A DNA stretch of 22,306 bases, taken from Dehalococcoidia bacterium UBA6627 (GTDB lineage: Bacteria > Chloroflexota > Dehalococcoidia > UBA2979). Position 1 is the first letter of the stretch. Every line of letters starts with the position of its first letter. Positions 1 to 6,956 of this stretch are shown in pieces. The stretch is taken from contig DKLZ01000034.1 in the NCBI GenBank assembly GCA_002455955.1, positions 5,427 through 27,732 on the forward strand. Reading direction: 5' to 3'. The translations under genes and the position numbers were made by a program. The notes beneath the pieces are model-generated. The model had not been told where the DNA came from and did not search any database. It saw only the letters and a program-made list of their open reading frames with translations.

Positions 1-861
1 TATGTTGGTGAGGATGTTGAGAATATCCTATTGCATCTGATTCAGGCTGCTGATTTTGATATTCAACGTGCGGAAACTGGAATTATCTATATTGATGAGA
101 TCGACAAGATTTCACGTAAAAGTGACAATCCGTCTATAACACGAGATGTTTCTGGTGAGGGTGTTCAGCAAGCACTATTGAAGATCATCGAAGGGTCGGT
201 TACTAGCGTGCCACCTCAAGGTGGGCGAAAGCATCCACATCAAGACTTTATTCAGATCGACACATCTAACATTCTATTCATTTGTGGTGGAGCGTTCGAA
301 GGATTGGAACAGGTAGTCGGTAAGCGCACGGGTAAAGGTGTGCGGTCACTTGGGTTTAACGCAGTAGATAAGTCGCCGACCGAACTAGAGATAGCTCGCC
401 AAAAGATCATCAGCGATGTCACGCACGATGATCTCTTACAGTTTGGTTTGATTCCTGAGTTCGTTGGTCGACTTCCGATTGTCTCGGTCCTTGAGCCACT
501 TGATATTGAGATGATGACAATGATCCTGACCGAACCAAGAAATGCCGTTGCTCGTCAGTTTCAGCGATTATTCGCGATGGACGATATTGATTTGATTTTT
601 AGTGAAGAAGCCCGGCGTGCCATTGCTGAAGAGGCTCTCGGACAGAAGACCGGAGCACGTGGTCTGCGCACAGTTGTTGAAGAACTCCTGCTTGATGTGA
701 TGTTCGAACTTCCCTCGAGGACGGATGTGCGGAAGTGCATGATCTCCGAAGAAACTGTTACTCAGCGTCGGCCGCCTTTGCTTGCGACCGAATCAGGAAC
801 GCCTGTGCCGGAGGATGAATCAGGCCAGACCGAGCCCGCAGAGGCAAAAGAATCTGCGTGA
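1..861 (+). CDS. clpX: ATP-dependent Clp protease ATP-binding subunit ClpX (5' part outside the window)
   Basis: AAA+ unfoldase that recognises tagged proteins and threads them into the ClpP peptidase chamber in the cytoplasm. The frame is open from base 1, giving 286 visible residues. The N-terminal zinc-binding domain and Walker A lie before the window, roughly 130-150 residues judging from the family length of about 420. The window opens in the pore-1 loop (YVG, its preceding Gly cut off). It then shows Walker B (IIYIDEIDKI), the RKH loop (PPQGGRKHPH), sensor 1 (ILFICGGAF), the GLIPEFVGRLP segment and sensor 2 (TGARGLR). The last 30 or so residues form a Pro/Glu-rich acidic tail of no recognised motif. 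clpP is not visible. A gap of 124 bases separates it from tlyA. Identification is secure; the true start cannot be seen. Confidence 0.97.
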   Translation, partial: YVGEDVENILLHLIQAADFDIQRAETGIIYIDEIDKISRKSDNPSITRDVSGEGVQQALLKIIEGSVTSVPPQGGRKHPHQDFIQIDTSNILFICGGAFEGLEQVVGKRTGKGVRSLGFNAVDKSPTELEIARQKIISDVTHDDLLQFGLIPEFVGRLPIVSVLEPLDIEMMTMILTEPRNAVARQFQRLFAMDDIDLIFSEEARRAIAEEALGQKTGARGLRTVVEELLLDVMFELPSRTDVRKCMISEETVTQRRPPLLATESGTPVPEDESGQTEPAEAKESA

Positions 862-985
862 CGCTTTCTCGGAATACCTTGGCGACCTTATTCCAATGAT
901 ATCCTCACGCATTGGTTCTATTACGCTCATTGTCAATTAATTGAATCGCACGGAATCTGGGGTGCATCATAGTGAGGAGCCGCTG

Positions 986-1753
986 ATGACAGCGACGACG
1001 GACACACGTCATCCCGCTAGAAAGTGTCGACTTGACGATCTGCTCGTTGAGCGAGGACTTTCGACAGATCGCGATCATTCCCGTGCTTTGATCTTAGCCC
1101 GTGAAGTGCTTGTTGAGGGTCAGGTTGCATTGCGTGCAGCAACTTCGTTAGCTTCCGATAGTCAGATTAACCTCAAGAACCAACCAGCATATGTTAGTCG
1201 TGGCGGCGATAAGTTGGCGCATGTACTGGAACGCACCGAAATCGAGGTCGCTGGTCGCCACTGCCTTGATGTTGGCGCGGCTACTGGTGGTTTCACCGAT
1301 TGCTTACTTCAGCATGGTGCTAGTGATGTTGTCGCAGTAGATGTTGCGTATGGTGAATTGGTTCCAGTTTTACGCAACGATACACGAGTCACAGTGCTTG
1401 AGCGTACGAATGCACGCTACCTCCAGCCTCTCGAATCTCCAGTTGAATTGGCGACGATTGACGTTTCGTTCATTTCACTGACAAAGATATTGCCGGCACT
1501 AGTCGATTCTTTGCTCCCGGGGGCAGATGTTCTTGCACTTGTTAAACCTCAGTTCGAAGTCACACGAGACAGAGTCAAGCGTCGTGGGGTAGTCCATGCG
1601 TCGCAAGATCATGCGCGCGTCGTTGCGCAGGTCGGGGCTTGGGCTATCGATCATAACTTTCGTATCCGAGGTGTCATTCGATCGCCATTACTTGGTCCTG
1701 CAGGCAATAGAGAGTTCTTTCTCTGGCTGAGGCTATCCGAGGTGGTGTCATGA
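986..1753 (+). CDS. tlyA: TlyA family rRNA (cytidine-2'-O)-methyltransferase
   Basis: SAM-dependent 2'-O-methyltransferase acting on rRNA cytidines (23S C1920 and, in longer type II members, also 16S C1409). The protein has 255 residues: an N-terminal S4 RNA-binding domain (about 14-70), the linker motif YVSRGGDKL (69-77), and an FtsJ-type Rossmann domain with the SAM loop DVGAATGGFT (95-104) and downstream LVKPQFE. I chose ATG 986 because GAGGAG lies 6 bases upstream (974-979). An in-frame TTG at 941 would add 15 residues but has no such site. The short N-terminus suggests the type I form, which is inference from length. The stop overlaps the nadK start as ATGA, so the two are probably translationally coupled. 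Some family members were first described as hemolysins, but the fold supports rRNA methylation. Confidence 0.93.
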   Translation: MTATTDTRHPARKCRLDDLLVERGLSTDRDHSRALILAREVLVEGQVALRAATSLASDSQINLKNQPAYVSRGGDKLAHVLERTEIEVAGRHCLDVGAATGGFTDCLLQHGASDVVAVDVAYGELVPVLRNDTRVTVLERTNARYLQPLESPVELATIDVSFISLTKILPALVDSLLPGADVLALVKPQFEVTRDRVKRRGVVHASQDHARVVAQVGAWAIDHNFRIRGVIRSPLLGPAGNREFFLWLRLSEVVS

Positions 1754-2631
1754 ATGGTCTAACTTCTCCTCAAAGAATCGTTATTTGTTTTAACCCAGCT
1801 ATAAATGGCGCAGCTGAAACTGCTAACGAGCTTGCGATTCAAGTCAGTAAATCAGATCGTGAGGCTTGGCTTAGCGCGCTTCCTGATCCAAGCAAGCAAC
1901 CAGCGGAAGATTTTCGACGGGAGTTGGAAAGAGCTGATCTTCTTGTTTGTGTTGGAGGCGATGGCACTGTCTTGCACGCTTCAGAACATGCCGCGATCAC
2001 TGGAACGCCGGTTTTCGGGGTGCGTATGGGTCGACTGGGATTCTTGAGTGAGGTGACCGGTGAAGAGGCAGCAGACGCGCTTGATAGTGTCCTCCATGGT
2101 GTTGGCCGAATCGAACGTAGATCAACAGTCAGGTCAGAAGTTAATGGTGGATCGCCGAGTTTCGCGCTTAACGACGTGGTAATTGGTCGTGCCAGCCTAG
2201 GTCGTACGATCTCAGTCGGTGCACGTGTTGATAACGTTCTTCTCGCCGAATATCGAGCCGACGCCGTAGTTGTCGCTACCGCGACCGGTTCCACTGGCTA
2301 TGCATTATCGGTTGGTGGACCAATATTGCCACCCGAATCGGACGAGGTCATTCTCGTACCTGTCGCGCCACACCTAACCCGGGCTAATGCTCTAGTGCTG
2401 TCGCCTAATTGTGAGATAGACCTATACGTCGAACGAGGCTTCGAAGCTGTAATGACAGTGGATGGCTTGAGGGAGCGTCCGCTCGATTCAGGTTCGAGGG
2501 TGGTGGTCTCACATGGCGAACTGGTCGTTGACTTCGTTCGTATCGGCGGACCGAACCAGTTCTATGCCAATATTGCCGAACGGCTCGGTTGGCTACGATC
2601 CGACCATGTGCTCGATACTCTTGAAGATTGA
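1750..2631 (+). CDS. nadK: NAD kinase
   Basis: Phosphorylates NAD to NADP with ATP or polyphosphate in the cytoplasm and is the only de novo source of NADP. The 293 residues match the family length. Visible are the GGDGT catalytic motif (69-73), GRLGFLSE (94-101), NDVVI (141-145) and the NAD-binding TGSTGY segment followed by SVGGPI (about 179-192). ATG 1750 overlaps the tlyA stop, and the GAGGTGG just before it within tlyA can serve as ribosome binding site. tlyA-nadK is a common order in bacteria. The recN gene that often follows is not here; an acetyltransferase gene comes next after a 187-190-base gap. Confidence 0.96.
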   Translation: MNGLTSPQRIVICFNPAINGAAETANELAIQVSKSDREAWLSALPDPSKQPAEDFRRELERADLLVCVGGDGTVLHASEHAAITGTPVFGVRMGRLGFLSEVTGEEAADALDSVLHGVGRIERRSTVRSEVNGGSPSFALNDVVIGRASLGRTISVGARVDNVLLAEYRADAVVVATATGSTGYALSVGGPILPPESDEVILVPVAPHLTRANALVLSPNCEIDLYVERGFEAVMTVDGLRERPLDSGSRVVVSHGELVVDFVRIGGPNQFYANIAERLGWLRSDHVLDTLED

Positions 2632-2747
2632 ATTCGGCTAGCAAGAATCTAAGTAAGAAGGACCAGCTGTTATTCGGGGTTTCCGATGCAATTTGTCATA
2701 ACTACTTGCTACTGGTCGTGTTAATCTAAACCGCAGTGATTGGCGTT

Positions 2748-2767
2748 AGAACAGTGCTCAATGTTCT
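2748..2767. promoter_or_regulatory. Inverted repeat AGAACA-N8-TGTTCT upstream of the acetyltransferase gene
   Basis: A perfect 6-base dyad with an 8-base spacer lies 57 bases upstream of the acetyltransferase ATG, in the gap after nadK. The size and symmetry suit an operator for a dimeric regulator. No convincing -35/-10 pair could be placed beside it. The spacing differs from the Gram-positive LexA box (GAAC-N4-GTTC), so I assign no regulator. It could also be chance. Confidence 0.3.
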
Positions 2768-2824
2768 TGGAACAATTATCCTATGTCGATGACTGAAGAA
2801 ATTGACTCTTTTGCGTAGGTGGAC

Positions 2825-3304
2825 ATGCCTCTTTTGTATAAGACTTCGCTGACCCCCGTGCCTGCGACTGTAAATGACGTCGAGGGTATCCATCGCTTAG
2901 TTAACTATTGGGCTGCCCAAGGAGAGATGCTGCCGCGGACACTTGCTGAGACATACGAACACTTGCGAGACTTTTTTGTAATTCGTAGGGCGGAAAAGGT
3001 GATAGCGTGCGGGGCATTGCACATAATGTGGTCCGACATGGCAGAGTTGAAGTCACTTGCTGTGGATCCTGTAACACAATCAAGTGGGTATGGAAGTGCT
3101 CTTGTGGCTGCATGTGTCGAAGAAGGTCGTCGTTTGGGAATGCAACAATTGTTTGCTCTTAGTTACCGTCCTGAATTTTTCGAGAGGCTCGGCTGGGTGC
3201 AGGCGGATGTCATGGACCTGCCTCGGAAAGTATGGAACGAATGCTACCGTTGCCCGAAATTTCCAGGTTGCGATGAAATCGCTTTAACTTTCGATCTTGA
3301 CTAA
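2825..3304 (+). CDS. GNAT family N-acetyltransferase, short ArgA type (putative N-acetylglutamate synthase)
   Basis: Probable acetyl-CoA:glutamate N-acetyltransferase for the first step of arginine synthesis. It belongs to the short form that has only the GNAT domain and lacks the kinase-like domain of classical ArgA. The 159 residues carry the acetyl-CoA pyrophosphate-binding stretch VDPVTQSSGYGSAL (80-93) and the FFERLGW strand-turn. The C-terminal signature LPRKVWNECYRCPKFPGCDE is the part that best separates this group from other GNATs. It contains three cysteines (140, 143, 149) in a CxxC-x5-C pattern. The start is uncertain: ATG 2825 has AGG five bases upstream, while an in-frame GTG at 2819 directly follows a TAG and would add two residues. 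The stop overlaps the Nudix gene by 8 bases. Substrate assignment is by family and not proven; no other arg gene is visible. Confidence 0.75.
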   Translation: MPLLYKTSLTPVPATVNDVEGIHRLVNYWAAQGEMLPRTLAETYEHLRDFFVIRRAEKVIACGALHIMWSDMAELKSLAVDPVTQSSGYGSALVAACVEEGRRLGMQQLFALSYRPEFFERLGWVQADVMDLPRKVWNECYRCPKFPGCDEIALTFDLD

Positions 3305-3866
3305 TTCGAGCGGAACGAATCCGACCGGACCTGAAATCCCCGAAACTGTTGCTTCGGAAGTAATTTTCGAGCATAAGATCATTGAACTTGCTCGGGATAC
3401 TGTGCGTTTTTCTGATGGTCATGAGGCTGAACGGGTTGTTGTACGTCACCCCGGTGCCGTTGCGCTGATCGCGATTGATGAGGACGGAAGGTGGCTGTTA
3501 GTGAGGCAATACCGCCATCCTACTGGCAAAGCACTTCTTGAGATCCCTGCCGGTACGCGTGAACCAAACGAACGAGCAGAATCAACGGCTGGCCGTGAAC
3601 TGCGTGAGGAAACTGGATATGCTGCTTCTTCAATTATTCACCTCGGTGGGGCATGGATGGCTCCCGGGATTTTTGGCGAATATATGGAGTTTTACGTTGC
3701 GAACGACCTTAAGGAGTCACCTCTTCCGCAGGACGATGATGAATATATCGGTCAACCAGAAAGGATGACCGAGGAAGAAATCGAAACTGCAATACGCGCC
3801 GGTGAGATCAGCGATGCGAAGACTATAATGGCGTTGACGTTATTCAGGATCCATCGTGCGCACTAG
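3297..3866 (+). CDS. Nudix hydrolase, ADP-ribose / ADP-sugar pyrophosphatase type
   Basis: Hydrolyses nucleoside diphosphate sugars such as ADP-ribose to AMP and sugar phosphate, recycling toxic NAD breakdown products. The 189 residues contain a complete Nudix box (86-108, G-x5-E-x7-REL-x-EE-x-GY) with the Mg-binding REL-REE core intact. The preceding VRQYRHPTGKALLEIPAG is typical of the ADP-ribose pyrophosphatase branch, as is the later WMAPG element. The start is taken as TTG 3297, overlapping the preceding gene by 8 bases. No ATG or GTG occurs in frame before the Nudix fold and no clear ribosome binding site is seen, so coupling to the upstream gene is likely. The product sits near nadK, so a link to nicotinamide nucleotide turnover is possible but inferred. 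Confidence 0.88.
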   Translation: MTNSSGTNPTGPEIPETVASEVIFEHKIIELARDTVRFSDGHEAERVVVRHPGAVALIAIDEDGRWLLVRQYRHPTGKALLEIPAGTREPNERAESTAGRELREETGYAASSIIHLGGAWMAPGIFGEYMEFYVANDLKESPLPQDDDEYIGQPERMTEEEIETAIRAGEISDAKTIMALTLFRIHRAH

Positions 3867-3882
3867 CGTTCTCAACTTGGAC

Positions 3883-3901
3883 GATTTCGAATCGCGAAAT
3901 C
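3883..3901. terminator. Hairpin between convergent Nudix and fumC genes
   Basis: GATTTCG - AATCG - CGAAATC forms a perfect 7-base stem with a 5-base loop, located in the 40-base gap where the two genes converge. The fumC stop lies 6 bases away on one side. A run of U does not follow the stem in either direction; on the - strand TTTTT precedes it. It may act as a weak bidirectional or Rho-assisted terminator. The hairpin is plain, the function is inferred from its place. Confidence 0.45.
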
Positions 3902-3906
3902 AAAAA

Positions 3907-5310
3907 TTATGGATGAGTCATATCTTCGGGATTGATCCACTCATCAAACTGACTGTCAGTGACTAGCCCGAGAGCGGTTCCGGCCTCTCTCAAGGTAGAG
4001 TTTTCCTCGTGAGCCTTCTTCGCGATCTTGGCAGCGCTGTCATAGCCGATATGTGGGTTAAGTGCTGTTACGAGCATTAGTGAGGATTCCATCAATTCTC
4101 GGATGCGGACTTCATTGGCTTCGATTCCAGAGATGCAGTTTTCGGTGAATGAGTGTGAGGCATCTGCTAGGAGGCGGATGCTTTGCAGGTTGTTATATGC
4201 AATGACAGGCTTAAAAACATTCAATTCAAAATGTCCGGTGGCACCTCCCATGGTGACGGTGACATCATTGCCAATAACTTGCGCGCACACCATCGTTACT
4301 GCTTCCGACTGAGTGGGGTTTACTTTGCCAGGCATAATCGATGAACCAGGTTCGTTGGCTGGCAAGATAAGTTCACCGAGACCCGCACGTGGCCCTGACC
4401 CCAGCATTCGGATGTCATTCGATATTTTCATCATCGATGTTGCTACAACCTTGAGTTGTCCAGCAAGTTCGACTTGAGCATCATGGGCAGCAAGGGATTC
4501 GAACTTATTGGGTGCGGTTATGAATGGCAAGCCAGTATAGGTGCTGATCGATTGTGCGACACGATTGGCGAATTCTGGATGAGCGTTAATTCCTGTACCT
4601 ACAGCTGTGCCTCCAAGAGCCAATTCAAAGAGCCTAGGTAAAACGCCCTCGATGCGACGCATTCCATTGTCAATTTGCTGCACGTAGCCCGAGAATTCTT
4701 GACCGAGCGTTAATGGAACAGCGTCCATCAAGTGTGTGCGGCCGATCTTAACAATAGAATTGAATTTATCAGTCTTCTCCTGAAGGGCGTCACGAAGAAT
4801 AGCTAGAGCAGGTAGTAGTCGGTGGACTACTTCTTCGGCGGTGGCGACACTCATTGCACCTGGGAATGTATCGTTGGAGGACTGTGACATGTTCACATGA
4901 TCATTCGGATGAACTGGGTCTTTAGATCCGAGCTGCCCTCCGAGGATTTCGATGGCCCTGTTAGAGATCACCTCGTTAGTGTTCATATTCGTTTGTGTGC
5001 CTGATCCGGTTTGCCACACGACAAGCGGAAAATGGTCATCCAGTTTACCCTCGATGACTTGCTCGGCAGCTTCCCGGATAGCCTTTCCCAGACGAGCTTC
5101 GAGCTTCTCAAGATCTTCATTGACCTGTGCACTGGCGTTTTTTACGATCCCAAATCCTCGAATTAAGGGTCGTGGCATCCGTTCAGTACCTATCTTAAAA
5201 TTTTCTATTGAGCGCTGTGTTTGTGCGCCCCAGTAGCGGTCTGCTGGAACTTCGATCTCTCCCATACTGTCTGATTCGACGCGTATTTCAGTTGTCGTTC
5301 CAGCTTCCAT
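3907..5310 (-). CDS. fumC: Fumarate hydratase class II
   Basis: Reversibly hydrates fumarate to L-malate in the TCA cycle without an iron-sulfur cluster. The 467 residues match the class II length. Seen in order are VPADRYWGAQTQRS near the N-terminus, GSGTQTNMNTNEV, the active-site HVNMSQSSND, the catalytic-histidine segment GRTHLMDAVP, and the superfamily signature GSSIMPGKVNP. GSGTQTNMN and the N-terminal segment favour fumarase over the related aspartase. ATG 5308-5310 has GGAGG 8 bases upstream (complement at 5319-5323). It lies 63 bases downstream of mdh on the same strand, so the two are probably co-transcribed and supply adjacent steps, fumarate to malate to oxaloacetate. Confidence 0.96.
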   Translation of the reverse strand: MEAGTTTEIRVESDSMGEIEVPADRYWGAQTQRSIENFKIGTERMPRPLIRGFGIVKNASAQVNEDLEKLEARLGKAIREAAEQVIEGKLDDHFPLVVWQTGSGTQTNMNTNEVISNRAIEILGGQLGSKDPVHPNDHVNMSQSSNDTFPGAMSVATAEEVVHRLLPALAILRDALQEKTDKFNSIVKIGRTHLMDAVPLTLGQEFSGYVQQIDNGMRRIEGVLPRLFELALGGTAVGTGINAHPEFANRVAQSISTYTGLPFITAPNKFESLAAHDAQVELAGQLKVVATSMMKISNDIRMLGSGPRAGLGELILPANEPGSSIMPGKVNPTQSEAVTMVCAQVIGNDVTVTMGGATGHFELNVFKPVIAYNNLQSIRLLADASHSFTENCISGIEANEVRIRELMESSLMLVTALNPHIGYDSAAKIAKKAHEENSTLREAGTALGLVTDSQFDEWINPEDMTHP

Positions 5311-5373
5311 TATTTCAGCCTCCGTCGACTGTGCTTGATAGCGTCACCTCGTGCCCTAATGTGAGGTAACTGG

Positions 5374-6306
5374 TTAACTACTGGGCGTAGCTGCAACTAG
5401 TTCTTTTACGGCATGTCCCGCTTCTTGCATGTCCTTAAGCTCGCCGTCATTGAGATCGATCTCGTAAATTTCTTCAATCCCGCTTGCACCTAATCGGAGA
5501 GGGACTCCGACGTACGCATCGGATATTCCATACTGGCCATTGAGCAAGGCACAGGCCGGAATTATGCGGTGCTCGTCGAGCAATATCGCTTCAATCATTT
5601 CAACCAAAGCTGCCGCAGGAGCGAATACAGAGCTCCCAGTCTTAATCAAGTCAACGATTTCTGCACCGCCTCGCTTAGTGCGATCGACGATAGCTTGAAT
5701 GGTGTTTTGGGGGATAACCGTCGCTAATGGAACACCACCGATCATAGCGTTTGAAACAATTGGCACCATCGTTGCTTCGGTATGGCCACCTAGGACCCAC
5801 GCGTTGACGTCGCGGACTGAGGCTCCACTTTGCATGGAGATAAATGCTCGATAACGACCGGAGTCCAGCAGACCGCCCTGACCAACAACGCGGTTTGATT
5901 CGAATCCGCTTGCAGCGAGAGCAACGTGGCACATCGCATCCATAGGATTCGCGAGAATTACGAAGATCGTGTCCGGAGACTGTTCAACAGCACTAGAAAC
6001 GACTGAGCGGACAATACCGGCATTCGTCCCAAGTAAATCTTCTCGTGTCATTCCTGGTTTACGCGGGACCCCGGAGGTAACGACGACGACATCAGAAGTT
6101 GCGGTGTCGGTCCAATCATTCGTTCCATTAACGGATGAACTGAAGTCCATCCATGGCGATCCCTGAGCGATATCGAGTGCTCGGCCCTGAGGCAATCCCT
6201 CGACGATATCCATTAAGACAACGTCAGTATTTCCTTTGGCACTAAGTACTTGAGCTGTAGCTGCGCCGGTGTTGCCTGCGCCGACGATGGTTACCTTTTT
6301 TCGCAC
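5374..6306 (-). CDS. mdh: Malate dehydrogenase, LDH-like type
   Basis: NAD-dependent oxidation of malate to oxaloacetate. The 310 residues show the Rossmann loop GAGNTG (9-14), the substrate-specificity loop PRKPGM (81-86, Arg82 suits a dicarboxylate), LDSGRYR (147-153, retaining Asp148 and Arg151) and catalytic His175. The family belongs to the tetrameric LDH-like MDHs found in Chloroflexus. The start is GTG 6304-6306, the only suitable start before the Rossmann strand, with AAAGGGA just upstream (6311-6318 complement). Odd point: the catalytic loop reads GGHTEATMVP where the family usually has GGHGD followed by one residue and MVP, so this loop is one residue longer and its Asp is replaced by Glu. 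Followed by fumC after 63 bases. Confidence 0.94.
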   Translation of the reverse strand: MRKKVTIVGAGNTGAATAQVLSAKGNTDVVLMDIVEGLPQGRALDIAQGSPWMDFSSSVNGTNDWTDTATSDVVVVTSGVPRKPGMTREDLLGTNAGIVRSVVSSAVEQSPDTIFVILANPMDAMCHVALAASGFESNRVVGQGGLLDSGRYRAFISMQSGASVRDVNAWVLGGHTEATMVPIVSNAMIGGVPLATVIPQNTIQAIVDRTKRGGAEIVDLIKTGSSVFAPAAALVEMIEAILLDEHRIIPACALLNGQYGISDAYVGVPLRLGASGIEEIYEIDLNDGELKDMQEAGHAVKELVAATPSS

Positions 6307-6956
6307 GATGTCCCTTTCTATTTATGTACCTCACCGTGGCTCACAGTCCTGAACCCGACTTGGCCTAGTTTTGATGATCCGACTGATGAACAGGCTGTTG
6401 GTTTCGATGCTTTTGATGAGCTTGTTAGTAGTTCGCCATTCTTGATTTCAGCAGTCGTGATTTCAAGGTTTTGCTTGGTTAGTACCTTCTTGTCATCGAC
6501 GCAGCACCTCTCAGATAGCGCGTGATGCTGTTTGGGACTGCGGCCCCTACAGCGATTGAATCCTAAGAAAGTTGAACCTGTCAGATTATACGTGCTGATC
6601 AACCTATCCGCGCGTTTCGAGCAGCTATTGACGAGAGTGCGAGCGAGTCTACCAATGCTCGTAATCTGAATCTGAAACTTTCCCTCACTGCTTTAACTAA
6701 TGGACTGATGGTTTAGTGCTGAAGGAGATTAACAAGACAGTTGGATGAAGCTTGCTAATAATTTCTGAGACGCAAAGAAGTTTCTCGTATAAACGAAGCA
6801 GAGGTGTTAGCAAATGTTCATAATCTACTGGCATTGTCGGATGGAAGATTAGTCATCTCTTTCGTCAAAACAAGGTGCAGCATGTATCGAGGTGAATGCT
6901 AGCTCGGTCAATAAATCGCTGAATCTTTCTACCTAATAAAAAAGGAGAGTGACGCC
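6307..6956. other. 650-base stretch without a supported gene
   Basis: This is the longest gap in the window, between the acyl-CoA carboxylase gene and mdh. It should hold the mdh promoter, but no clear -35/-10 pair was found near 6320-6400. Several open stretches of 40-90 codons exist in different frames (for example 6532-6669 and 6762-6902 on +, 6318-6602 on -). None has a start with a good ribosome binding site or a recognisable motif. No tRNA-like cloverleaf or repeat array is visible. An A6 run at 6938-6943, just beyond the carboxylase stop, gives U6 in its transcript, but no strong stem precedes it. It may be decayed coding DNA or a long leader. Confidence 0.5.

Noticed and set aside
862..985. 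Hairpin GGAATA...TATTCC after clpX as terminator
   Set aside because: A 6-base stem with a 12-base loop and no U run is too weak; read-through into tlyA is equally likely.
1839..2294. 151-codon - strand open frame opposite nadK
   Set aside because: It is a Ser/Thr/Arg-rich shadow of a gene with clear NAD kinase motifs on the other strand.
2783..2818. Eleven-codon frame ATG...TAG ending right before the acetyltransferase start (possible leader peptide)
   Set aside because: No ribosome binding site, no attenuator-like run of Arg codons and no terminator structure, so nothing supports a leader role.
6938..6956. AAAAAAGGAGAGTG on + resembling a ribosome binding site with GTG start
   Set aside because: The GTG frame stops after three codons (GTG ACG CCC TAG). 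The motif lies just past the end of the carboxylase gene on the other strand.
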